A DNA stretch of 64,000 nt, taken from the NCBI GenBank assembly GCA_046565765.1, contig JBKHXX010000032.1, forward strand, positions 1-64,000, in the 5' to 3' direction. The DNA comes from JBFMCT01 sp046565765. GTDB taxonomy: Bacteria; Actinomycetota; Acidimicrobiia; Acidimicrobiales; AC-14. The stretch's first letter is position 1, and each line of letters starts with the position of its first letter. Made by a program: the position numbers and the translations under genes. The notes below the pieces were generated by a model. It had not been told where the DNA came from and ran no database searches. It saw only the letters and a list, made by a program, of their open reading frames with translations. This document shows, one piece after another, positions 53,367 to 61,977 of the stretch.

Positions 53367-55337
53367 TCACCGGCGGTACGGCCTCCCGTGCCAGTCGATG
53401 CACAGGACGGCGGCATCGTCGCCTAGCTCGGCCCCGGTCGCTGCCAGGACCGAAGCCTTGAAGAGGTGCACCACCTCGCGGGGGTGCAGCCCAGCAGTCT
53501 CCCTCACCGCCGCTACGACATCGAAGTGGGCGGCGAGCGCGTTGCGCTCGAGCAGACCGTCGGTCACGACCACGAGACGGTCCTCCGGCTCGAGCTGCAG
53601 CTCCTGCTGGCGGTAGCTGGACCCGGGGATCATGCCGAAGGGGAGGTCGGCGTCCATCTCCAGGCACTCGACCCGGCCGTCTCGCAGCCGATAGGGCCTC
53701 GGGTGGCCGGCGTTGACGGCCATCACCCGTCCCGAGCGCAGGTCCGCCTGGAGGAGGAGCCCGGTGACGAACTGGTCCAGATCGGCATGCGAGGTCATGT
53801 CGTCGTTCGCCCGACGCGCCTGCTCGACCATCCCGAGGCCGGCGCGCCGGCTGTTGCGGAGGCTGCCGAGGGCGAGCGTGGCCAGAAGGGCAGCCTGGAC
53901 GCCGTGGCCCATGGCGTCGGTCAGCGACGCGTGCAACACGTCGTGGTCGACGCTGTAGTCGAAGGTGTCCCCACCGACGTGGCTCGCGGGCTCAAGCCAT
54001 CCGGCCAAGGTGAACTGCGCCGTCTCGCAGGTGAAGGCCGAGGGCAGCAGTCGCCGCTGGATCTCCGCGGCCAGTGAGAACGGGGTGGTTCGCTGGACCG
54101 ATTCGAACAGGTCGGTGTGGCGCCGGCTGGCGATGACCACGTAGGCGAGGGCGTGGGCGGCCGACGCCACCTTGGTGACGAGGGCGTCATCGGGCCGTGG
54201 CCCGAGGACCAGCTCCAGCACGCCGAGCGCATCGCCCCGATCGGTGACCGGGGCGAACACCCGGTGGCGCCCGCCATCGGCCACGACCTGGATCTGTTGG
54301 GACACGATGGCCCGCTCATACGCCGTCCCCGCCATGGCCACCATCTCCAGCCGGTCTGCCGCGGCCGGGTTCTCGTGTGCCCCGGTACTGGGGCGGACGA
54401 AGCGGACCAGGGAGTCGCCGCTCAGATCGGCGATGAGGAAGCTGACCTGCTCGGCGCCGAGTGTGTCGGCAAGGTCGCCGATCACCACCTCGAGGGCCCG
54501 GACCGGCGCTTCGGCCTCGACCATGTCCAGCACCGGTGCAACCCCAGCAAGGGCGGCGAGGGCCTCCGTCGGCAAGGCCCGGGTGTCGGCGGGCAGCGTC
54601 GGGCGCGCCAAGGGTGCGACGTCGACGAGGGAGCGCGCCGCCAGGGCGCCGGTGATGATGTCCTGGGCGACGTCAACGAGGCGGCGGTTGTGGCTCCGGG
54701 CGTGGCTGCGCAGGGCGGAGAAGGCCTGGCCCATGTCCAGGCCGGTGCGCTCGGCGACCATGCCCTTCGCGTGCTCGATGACAACGCGGGTACTCAGGGC
54801 GTGGTGGAGCTGCTCGTTGACGAGCTGGGTACCGCGGGCGGCGTGGTGGTGCAGGACGGCGATGGTGGCCACATCGGCGAGGGCCTGGGCGGCGACCACG
54901 TCGGCGTCGTTGAGGGCGCCCTCGTCGGTGCGGAACAGGTTGAGTGCGCCGATGGTGACGGCAGGCAGCCGCATGGGCAGGGCGTGCACCGAGCGGAAGC
55001 CGGCCTCGACGGCGCGGGGCTCGAAGCGGGGCCAGGGCCCGCCCGACACGGTCAGCCTGTGGTTGACGATCGGCTCGCCGGTGCGGTAGCAGTCCGGGCA
55101 GGGGCCCTCCTCGGCCTGCAGCTCGAACAGCTCGAGCAGGCGCATCGCCTCGCTGGAGGAGGCCATCACCCGCAGCTCACCTCCGGGGTAGGCCAGCATC
55201 AGGCCAGCGGCGGCGACATCGAGGACCTCGACGCAGCGGTCGGTGAGCAGGGTTAGAAGCTCCACCACGTCGAAATCCTCGACGAGTGTGTCGGCCAGCT
55301 CCACCAGCGTCCGGGCCAGCAGCGCTTCCCTAGCCAT
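53367..55337 (-). CDS. GAF-ANTAR-GAF-PP2C phosphatase
   Basis: 656 residues. A first GAF domain (about 10-165: EEGPCPDCYRTGEPIVNHRL) is followed by an ANTAR RNA-binding domain (about 180-235: VIEHAKGMVAERTGLDMGQA, FSALRSHARSHNRRLVDVAQ), then a second GAF (about 265-410) and a SpoIIE-type PP2C domain (about 430-650). The PP2C motifs are VGGDTFDYSVD, DAMGHGVQAALLATL, VTDGLLE and GDDAAVLCID. A PP2C of this class dephosphorylates anti-anti-sigma factors; the ANTAR element suggests a link to antitermination on RNA. Next to a damaged GAF-ANTAR gene. Confidence 0.85.
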   Translation of the reverse strand: MAREALLARTLVELADTLVEDFDVVELLTLLTDRCVEVLDVAAAGLMLAYPGGELRVMASSSEAMRLLELFELQAEEGPCPDCYRTGEPIVNHRLTVSGGPWPRFEPRAVEAGFRSVHALPMRLPAVTIGALNLFRTDEGALNDADVVAAQALADVATIAVLHHHAARGTQLVNEQLHHALSTRVVIEHAKGMVAERTGLDMGQAFSALRSHARSHNRRLVDVAQDIITGALAARSLVDVAPLARPTLPADTRALPTEALAALAGVAPVLDMVEAEAPVRALEVVIGDLADTLGAEQVSFLIADLSGDSLVRFVRPSTGAHENPAAADRLEMVAMAGTAYERAIVSQQIQVVADGGRHRVFAPVTDRGDALGVLELVLGPRPDDALVTKVASAAHALAYVVIASRRHTDLFESVQRTTPFSLAAEIQRRLLPSAFTCETAQFTLAGWLEPASHVGGDTFDYSVDHDVLHASLTDAMGHGVQAALLATLALGSLRNSRRAGLGMVEQARRANDDMTSHADLDQFVTGLLLQADLRSGRVMAVNAGHPRPYRLRDGRVECLEMDADLPFGMIPGSSYRQQELQLEPEDRLVVVTDGLLERNALAAHFDVVAAVRETAGLHPREVVHLFKASVLAATGAELGDDAAVLCIDWHGRPYRR

Positions 55338-55460
55338 CTCGATCTCCAGTCACCACGCGCGTCGGCCACGGGCCGTCCCTGGGCGGGAGCCGCAGCGGAC
55401 ACGGAAATCGTACGCCGCCTCGCCTCGTCGCTGATGGCCGAGACCGGCGCCAGGTTGGCG

Positions 55461-55862
55461 TCACGGCGGCGGGTCCTTCTCGCCGCTTCGGTGATCGAAG
55501 CGGAGCCGTCGGGCCACGACGTCCTCAGCCACTTCCGTGAGGGGTCGGTCGTTGCCGAAGGCGTAGGCGCGCAGCCGGATGAGGGCCTGGCCCAGGCCGA
55601 CCTCGAGCTGGGGCAACTGCTCCACGAGCGCGCTCACGTCGTCGGTGGCGCACATCGAGCCCCGGGGCTCGTCGCCGGCCATGAGCATGATCCCGGCGCC
55701 GCTCACGCCGGTCACCTCGGCGCAGACCACGCACAGCCGCCTCGTCTCGAGTTCGGGGCCCCCGATGACCAGCTTGGCCAGGATGCGCAGGCGCCGCTTG
55801 CCGGCCAGGTCAGAACCTCGTGCTGCGGGAGGGCCCACGGCAGCCGCCAGGGGCTGGCTCAT
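55461..55862 (-). pseudogene. GAF-ANTAR protein with internal in-frame deletion
   Basis: 133 residues from ATG 55862. LRILAKLVIGGPELETRRLC and VVCAEVTGVSGAGIMLMAGD are the beginning of a GAF domain. After SALVEQL the sequence jumps to LEVGLGQALIRLRAYAFGND and RPLTEVAEDVVARRLRF, the end of an ANTAR domain. The middle of the GAF domain and the first ANTAR helix are missing, roughly 100 residues, without a frameshift. The product is unlikely to fold normally. Confidence 0.6.
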
Positions 55863-56055
55863 GCTGGCGCGCCTCGTACCGGCCCACGAATGGTGTGGTG
55901 TCGATCAGAGCACCAGGCGGGAGGCCGGCAACGGGAACTGGGCGTGGCCAGGGGCGGCGCCGCTCATGTTGACGACCACCCCGGCGACGTCGCAGCGATC
56001 GCGGCGCCGGTCATGGTTGCCGTCCTCGTCGCCCTGCAGCAGCCGGGCGGCGGCG

Positions 56056-56142
56056 TCACCGGCGACCGCGAGCGGCCCTCCATCCCCAGCCCGCCACGAG
56101 GGCTACCAGGAAGACGACCAACAGGAGAACAAGCAGGCTCAT
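56056..56142 (-). CDS. 28-residue hydrophobic miniprotein
   Basis: MSLLVLLLVVFLVALVAGWG followed by WRAARGRR. One transmembrane helix with a basic end. The ATG (56142-56140) overlaps the GrpB stop as ATGA and a GGTGAGG box lies upstream, so coupled translation is likely. It resembles the many short membrane proteins of unknown role. The short length keeps confidence moderate. Confidence 0.4.
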   Translation of the reverse strand: MSLLVLLLVVFLVALVAGWGWRAARGRR

Positions 56143-56765
56143 ATGACCTCACCCTTCCTCTTGAGATGGGACGAAAGAACAGAACGGCCCCCGCGACGAG
56201 GGTGAGTCGGCTTGGCAGCGGCCGCCTGGGCGTGTTCGAGGATGCGGTCGATTACGGGACCCTTGGCCCGCGCGTAGTAGTTCATGTCGGACCACTCTCC
56301 GGCGAGGACAAGCTTGGCGTTCTCGTACTCGAGCCGATCAGCCGGATGCGCTCGAAGCCAGTCGCGGAACAGCACGTGCCTCCGCTCGTCGTCGCTGTCC
56401 GCCGCCCAGACGTGGACGTGAACGTCCCGCTCGGGGGTCCGGAACATGCGGTGTCCTCGCTCCCGGACGCGAAGCCGGTATCCGGCCTTCTCCATCGGCT
56501 CGACGAAGGCGGCCTCGTCGTCTGGGTCGTCGACCGTGACCATGATGTCGATGACCGGCTTCGCCGCCAGACCAGGGACAGCCGTCGAACCAATGTGCTC
56601 GATGCGGCGAGCTACGGGCCCAAGGGCATCCTCGATCCGCTTCCGCTCCCGCTCGAACCGGCGGGGCCAGCCGTCCGAGTAGCGCTCGATTCGGATGGTT
56701 CGTCTCTCTCGTCCACCAATCAGCACCCGGTCGAGCTCGTCGTCGAGGTCGCCTGATCCCGTCAC
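56139..56765 (-). CDS. GrpB/nucleotidyltransferase-fold protein
   Basis: 208 residues from GTG 56765. IEHIGSTAVPGLAAKPVIDI, then MVTVDDP, is the GrpB signature, a nucleotidyltransferase-like fold with HIGSTAVPGL. HVHVWAADSDDERRHVLFRD follows. Family members are annotated as putative nucleotidyltransferases (an older dephospho-CoA kinase fusion name exists). Function uncertain. It ends at the start of the 28-residue miniprotein. Confidence 0.85.
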   Translation of the reverse strand: MTGSGDLDDELDRVLIGGRERRTIRIERYSDGWPRRFERERKRIEDALGPVARRIEHIGSTAVPGLAAKPVIDIMVTVDDPDDEAAFVEPMEKAGYRLRVRERGHRMFRTPERDVHVHVWAADSDDERRHVLFRDWLRAHPADRLEYENAKLVLAGEWSDMNYYARAKGPVIDRILEHAQAAAAKPTHPRRGGRSVLSSHLKRKGEVI

Positions 56766-57237
56766 GCGACCAGGCTGTCACTTTGCTGGCGCCGCCACTG
56801 TCAGTTTCTTGTCGCTTCACAAGCGTCGCTGGTGTTGTCATGTGTCATGCGCAGCCGGAATGTCAGCGGAAGCGCAGCCGACGTGTCGGGGTCGCCGGGC
56901 TAAACGCGCCAAAGTGGCAAAGAATGCAGCTACTAACGGCGCTTACACGCTGGCAAGCGACTTCAACCGGATGCGTAGATGGCTGGTCGGTAAGTTCTCA
57001 CGCGGCATGACAGCCTCGGCCGGCGGGATCATCCGGCCAGTGGGCCAACACCGAAGCCGCCCACTCTGCCACGCCGCGACCATGCCGGCGAAGTCGGTCA
57101 ACCGGCCGGCTACGGCAAGAACGACGGCGCGCTCGGGGAACGGCCCGGTGCCGTCTACGCAGCCCTGCGATGACCGCGCCCAGGCGCACGACCTGGGCCC
57201 GGCAGCGGCCGGCGTCGGGTGTGGTGTGACAGAAGAC
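56766..57237. other. Gene-poor region with repeat copies
   Basis: 472 bases without a confident gene. It contains the 40-base repeat copy B (56848-56887) and part of the 25-base repeat (56995-57012). A minus-strand frame with GTGPFPERAVVLAVAGRLTD and FAGMVAAWQSGRL lies between about 57020 and 57200 and could be a gene remnant, but has no start or match that I recognise. Confidence 0.5.
56848..56887 (+). repeat. 40-base TGTCA repeat, copy B
   Basis: Matches 51348-51387 at 39 of 40 positions, in the same orientation. It lies in the gap upstream of GrpB. Confidence 0.75.
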
Positions 57238-57387
57238 TCAGAGCCGAGCGCGACCGCGATAGCCCGTGAATGCGCCGATGATGAGCAGCACGAGGGCGAT
57301 GATCAGGACCCATTTCAGCCCCTCGACGAACAGACCTACTCCTCCGAACAGCAGGGCGAGCACCAGGAGCAAGACAACGAGTCCCAT
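57238..57387 (-). CDS. Small two-helix membrane protein
   Basis: 49 residues from ATG 57387 with a GAGGAGAG box 3-10 bases upstream. MGLVVLLLVLALLFGGVGLF and VLIIALVLLIIGAFTG are two hydrophobic helices, ending YRGRARL. It resembles small hydrophobic stress proteins, none identified. Confidence 0.6.
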   Translation of the reverse strand: MGLVVLLLVLALLFGGVGLFVEGLKWVLIIALVLLIIGAFTGYRGRARL

Positions 57388-57540
57388 GACTCTCCTCTCG
57401 TAGCTACCGGGTTCGTACCCACCTGACCTGCCCACGGATGCCTCACCCCGTAACAACTTCGCTACGGCTCGACGACGAACGGCGGAGGCCGATCGCGGCC
57501 TCACTGCGCTCGAACACGAACGATCCGGTGCGCCTCAGCG

Positions 57541-57565
57541 CTGTCATCTCTCACGCGCCGTGACA
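57541..57565 (+). repeat. 25-base repeat, copy 2
   Basis: CTGTCATCTCTCACGCGCCG plus TGACA, related to 51480-51504. It covers the stop codon and the last five codons of the penicillin-binding protein gene. Confidence 0.65.
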
Positions 57566-59789
57566 GTCGTTGTGGTCGTGGGCACGGGCACGGTCGGCAG
57601 CGGTGTCCCGGGGGCCCGCGTCGAGGTGGTGGTCGTGGGAGCCACCGTGACGACCGGCGCGGCCGTCCTCGGCGGAGCAGGCCGGACGGTCCCCCGGGTG
57701 GTCGGCGGCTCGGGCGGGAGGGTGATCACCGGCCGCCGCGTGGTGGGCGGCGTGGAGGACGTGGTGGTGCTGGCGTCCGCCCCGACCACCGTCGTCGCCG
57801 GCCCTCCCCGCAGGGCGAGCTCGTCGGGGGAGCCCCAGTGGAGGTCCTGCACCGGTACACCGGCGAGGGCCTCACGCATGTAGCCGGAGAAGATCCGGGC
57901 CGGGAACGAGCCGCCGGTCACCGACCCTGCCCGCACGTTGGTCATGGGCCTGTCGCCCTCGGGGTGGCCCACCCAGACGGCGGTGGCCAGCTGGGGGACG
58001 TAGCCGATGAACCAAGCGTTGCCGTAGTTCTCGGTGGTCCCCGTCTTGCCGGCCATGGGCCGTCCCACGGCTGCGGCCGTGCCCGTGCCGTTCTCCACGA
58101 CCGACTCCAGGACCGCGTTGAGCACCCCCGCCTCTCGCTCACTGAAGGCGCGCCTCGTCTCCGGGCGACCCCGGTCGTAGACGACCGAGCCGTCCCGGTC
58201 GACGATGCGGATCATGGCGTACGGCTCGGCGTAGGTCCCCTTGGCGGCGAAGGTGGCGAAGGCGGCCGCCTGCTCCAGCGGGCTCACCCCTTCCCGCAGG
58301 CCGCCCAGGGCCATGGCGCATTCGGAGGGCGTGACGGCCTCCCGCGGGATGCCCGCCCTCTGGGCCACGTCGACCACCGCGCCCGGGCCGACCCGGGCCA
58401 TGATCTGGGCGTAGACCGTGTTGATGGACTGGGCCATGGCCGTGTCGGCGGTGGCCGCTCCCCCGCCCCGACCCTCGTAGTTGTTCACCGTCCACCGGGT
58501 ACCCCGGCAGTCGATGGTCTGGGGCGATCCGGAGTCGAACGTCGTGCGGGGGTCGATCCCTGCCTTGAGCATCGCCAGGTACACGAAGGGCTTGAAGGAC
58601 GAGCCGGGCTGGCGGCGCCCCTGGGTGGCGGGGTCGAACTGGAGCTCGGGGTCGAGGCCGCCGAACAGCACCCGGATGGCCCCGTCGCCGGGCTGCACCG
58701 ACACGACTGCGGTGGTCGGGTCGCCGTCCTCGCCGAGGAGCCGGCGCGACGCTTGCACTGCCGCCTCGTACGCCTTCGGGTCGAGCGTGGTCTCCACCGT
58801 GTAGCCGCCGGTGAACAGCCGCTGGCGGCGGACGTCGGTTGAAGGCCCGAGGGCGTCGAGGGCCGCCCCTTCCCGAGCGACGTAGGCGGCGAAGTGGGGC
58901 GCCCTCCCGGCGGTGCCGGCGCCCGGACCGGCGGGCCGCCGGTCGACGACGCCGAGCGGCGCGGCGGCGGCCTCCCCGGCTTCGCCACCGCTGAGCCAAC
59001 CGTGGCGCTCCATGGCCCGCAGCACCTGGTCCCTCCGCTCTCGCACCTCGACGGCGCGGGTCCAGGGGTCGAGGCTGCTCGGGGCGCGGATCTTGCCGGC
59101 CAGCGTCGCCGCCTGGGCGGCGGTCAGCTCCTCGGGGGCGACCCCGAAGAATGTCGAGGAGGCGGCCGCGATGCCGTAGGCGCCCTCCCCGAAGTACACC
59201 TGGTTGAGGTAACGCTCGAGCAGCTCGTCCTTCGAGTACTGCTGCTCCAGCCGGCTGGCGTAGAGCACCTCCTTGAACTTGCGGAACATCGTGCGCTGCG
59301 AGCCCGTGTAGTTGAGCTTGGCCAGCTGCTGGGTGATCGTGCTCCCACCCTGTGTCCGTCCCGCCACGGTGTTGAGCATGGCCCGGAAGACGGCCGAGGG
59401 TCGACGCCGCTGTGCGAGTGGAAGTTGGCGTCCTCGGCGGCGAGCACGGCGCGAACCACGTGCTCCGGCAGCCGATCGAGGGGCACGGGGTCGCGAAGCT
59501 CCGTGCCCACCAGGCCCACCTCGCTCCCGTCCGTGGCCAGGACCCGGCTCGCCTGCTGGAGGTCGTCGAAGCCGGACGTGGACGGGGCGAACGGACGGGC
59601 CGCGAACAGGATCACCCGGCTGCCGGCAGTGGCTGCAGCCTTCCGGAAGGGCGGCACGACGGCGATCAGCAGGACCAGGGCGAGCGTGGAGAGGCCCACC
59701 GCGACCCAGGGGACCGCCGCCAGGCGCTCACGCCAACGCTCGGGAAAGATGTTCACGCGCCGGGGTGTCTCCAACGCGCTGCGTGTCAA
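57544..59789 (-). pseudogene. Class A penicillin-binding protein, split by a frameshift
   Basis: The N-terminal part (start TTG 59789 or GTG 59756) has one transmembrane helix (AVGLSTLALVLLIAVVPP) and AEDANFHSHSGVDPR, the catalytic Glu region of glycosyltransferase 51. Around 59395 the frame changes. The rest continues with TVAGRTQGGSTITQQLAKLN, DELLERYLNQVYFG, then the transpeptidase PGSSFKPF (Ser-x-x-Lys), SIN and KTGTT motifs, and a Thr/Pro-rich tail. A missing base in a CGG(G)CC run would explain it. Either a mutation or a sequence error. The stop codon lies in a dispersed repeat. Confidence 0.8.
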
Positions 59790-59831
59790 ACATCCTCTAG
59801 CGCCTCGGGCGGTGCACCCCTGCCCGGCTGA

Positions 59832-61418
59832 TCACTTGCGACCCTTGCCCTTCTTGGGGGCGGTCGTGGTCGTCGTCTTGGGAACGGTCGTCGTCGTCGT
59901 GGCGACGGTTGTAGTGGTCGTCGGGGCGACGGTCGTCGTCGTCGTCGGGAGGGACGTGCTGGTGGTGGTCGTCACCGTGGCCGGCGGGCCGTCCACCGTC
60001 ACCGACGAGGTCGTACGCAGCCCCTTGACGTCCTCGACGGTCACCGTGACCACGTTCGGGCCGCTGGTCAGGGGCACCGTGGCCTGCCAGTCCACCTGCC
60101 AGTCGTAACCGGTCAGGTAGTCGCCGGACAGGACGCGGAACGTGGTGCGGGCCACCCCGCTGTGCCCCCGGTCGTCGGACCACGACACCGACCGCACCGC
60201 CATGTCGTCGGTGACCACGCCGGTGAGGTCGACGGTCGAGCTCCCACCGGTTGGCGTCGAGACGGCGAGCTTCGGCGGGGTCGAGTCCACCTCGCCCGGG
60301 GAGCTGGCCTTCTGCATCCCAGCCACGTAGGGGCTGTAGTCGAAGGAGCGGATGTCCTGGAAGGAGAAGTTGAGGAACTCGCCACCGGTCCCCCACTTGC
60401 GCATGGCCGCCAGCTGCACCTCGACCTCGGCCGGTGGTTTGGCGTCGTCGTAGGTGCTGGTCGCGGACGGACCGGCATCGATCCAGCTGAACGGCGTCGG
60501 GTGCACGCGCCCCGCCGCATACGACCAGTTGGGGAACGAGCGGGAGAACAACGAGAGGAGGTGGTTGGCCTCGTACTGCATGGCGATGTCCCACGTCGCG
60601 GCGGGAGCCTTGACCTTGTGGAAGTTGGTGTTGATCAGCCGGATGGCGGCGTAGCCCTCCACCGAGGACAAGCCCGAGTACCAGTCGATGAAGAGGGCGT
60701 TGGCCCCGAAGTCGTCCAGGTCGTTGTAGCGCTTCTGGACGATCGAGTTCCAGTCGCCGGCGAAGTTGTAGTGGTAGGTCAGGAGGTCGACGCCCGGGAA
60801 GGCCTTCAGGACCTGGGTCATGACCTGCCGGCCCCGCTCGCGGGCCTTGGCCCGCACCTCAGCCTCCGTGTGGGAATTGCCCGGATAGTTCCAGGGCCAG
60901 CGCTGCGCACCCTCGGGCCGCCCGTAAAGCTCCTGGTCGAAAGCGAGGCCGTCGAACCCGAGCAGCCTCGCCGCCCCCGCCACGTCACCGAGCTTGGGCA
61001 GCACCGTCCCGCTCCAGCCCGCGTCGTCGAACCAGTCCTTCAGCGGCGTGGCGTTGTTGTAGTAGTTCACGAGGTAGACCGACAGGTACAGCTTCATCCC
61101 TCGGGCGTGGGCCCGCCCGACGATGCCGGAGTCGCGGATGGTGCGCTGCAGGTCGTAGTCGGAGGTCGACAGCGGGTGGTTCGGGTCGGCGGTGAAGTTC
61201 TGCGTCCCGCCCATGTCGCGGAGGTGCTGGTGGGTGCACACGAAACCGTCGACGCCCCGGTCCTCCCATGCGTCCAGCTCGGCGTCGGTGAGGGCGGCCA
61301 CCACGCGGCAACCCGTCCAGAAGATCAGCCGGTCGGCGCTGTTAACGGGGGTCTGGCTGGTGGCAGGAGCCGGCACGAGGACGAGCGCGGTCAACGCGAT
61401 GGTCAGCAGTCGCTTCAC
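59832..61418 (-). CDS. Secreted TIM-barrel-like glycoside hydrolase with Thr-rich tail
   Basis: 528 residues. Signal peptide KRLLTIALTALVLVPAPATS. The catalytic-like region has GVDGFVCTHQHLRDMGGTQ, GFDGLAFDQELYGRPEG and VDLLTYHYNFAGDWNS, with acidic residues at strand ends, in keeping with a (beta/alpha)8 glycosidase. An Ig-like domain follows (PPKLAVSTPTGGSSTVDLTG; VTDDMAVRSVSWSDD). The end is a threonine-rich linker and a lysine-rich tail (KKGKGRK), suggesting wall attachment. The GH family was not identified. Confidence 0.6.
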   Translation of the reverse strand: MKRLLTIALTALVLVPAPATSQTPVNSADRLIFWTGCRVVAALTDAELDAWEDRGVDGFVCTHQHLRDMGGTQNFTADPNHPLSTSDYDLQRTIRDSGIVGRAHARGMKLYLSVYLVNYYNNATPLKDWFDDAGWSGTVLPKLGDVAGAARLLGFDGLAFDQELYGRPEGAQRWPWNYPGNSHTEAEVRAKARERGRQVMTQVLKAFPGVDLLTYHYNFAGDWNSIVQKRYNDLDDFGANALFIDWYSGLSSVEGYAAIRLINTNFHKVKAPAATWDIAMQYEANHLLSLFSRSFPNWSYAAGRVHPTPFSWIDAGPSATSTYDDAKPPAEVEVQLAAMRKWGTGGEFLNFSFQDIRSFDYSPYVAGMQKASSPGEVDSTPPKLAVSTPTGGSSTVDLTGVVTDDMAVRSVSWSDDRGHSGVARTTFRVLSGDYLTGYDWQVDWQATVPLTSGPNVVTVTVEDVKGLRTTSSVTVDGPPATVTTTTSTSLPTTTTTVAPTTTTTVATTTTTVPKTTTTTAPKKGKGRK

Positions 61419-61977
61419 GGCATCGGTGTATCGGTGCCATGTGCGGGAGCTTCATGGGCAATTCGGCCCAAATGGCCGACGGCGAGTCGGCCCTGTCGTC
61501 AGCGACGATCGCGTGAGGCGCGCGGGCCCCCGGGAGCGGCCTCCCCGGCCGCCGTGCGCGGCGAGGAGCCCGAGCGCCGGCGTCGACGCCCGCGAGCCGA
61601 TTCCTCGATGAGGTGGCTGAGGCGGCTCACCGTGGCCCAATGGGCATCGTCCTCCCGGATGGCATCGGCCGCCTTGCCCATGGCCGCATTCTGCCGCAGG
61701 ACCGCCTGGCAGCACCCTCGATTTCTCGGGGAATCCGAGCCGAGCGCTCAAGGGCCGCGCGGCCGACGCCGATACGTGCGGGGAGCGTTCCCCACCAGGA
61801 TCGACGGGCTCACTCACCGGCCCTGGCGACCTGGCCGGCGGCTACGGCCACTCCCTCTCGAGCTGACCCGGTTGCTCGGTGCGCAGGCCGGAGGGCACCG
61901 GTACGCTGAGCGCCATGCGCCGCCGACGACGTTGACACCTCCTTCCGCCTGAAGCCCGCCGGCTGAGCCGGCTGGCG
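61419..61977. other. Intergenic region before the MFS gene
   Basis: 559 bases. One short minus-strand frame (61499-61681) is listed separately with low confidence. Otherwise no gene, RNA or repeat recognised. A TTGACA at 61932 on the plus strand lies 46 bases before the MFS start and may be a -35, though no clear -10 follows. Confidence 0.4.
61499..61681 (-). CDS. Possible small protein
   Basis: 60 residues from ATG 61681. MGKAADAIREDDAHWATVSR, then LSHLIEESARGRRRRRSG, has an amphipathic N-terminal half and a basic tail. No family. It may be a chance frame. Confidence 0.3.
   Translation of the reverse strand: MGKAADAIREDDAHWATVSRLSHLIEESARGRRRRRSGSSPRTAAGEAAPGGPRASRDRR

Noticed and set aside
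59860..59990. Tandem DNA repeat of CGTCGT-type units
   Set aside because: It encodes the threonine-rich linker of the secreted protein, which accounts for the repetition.
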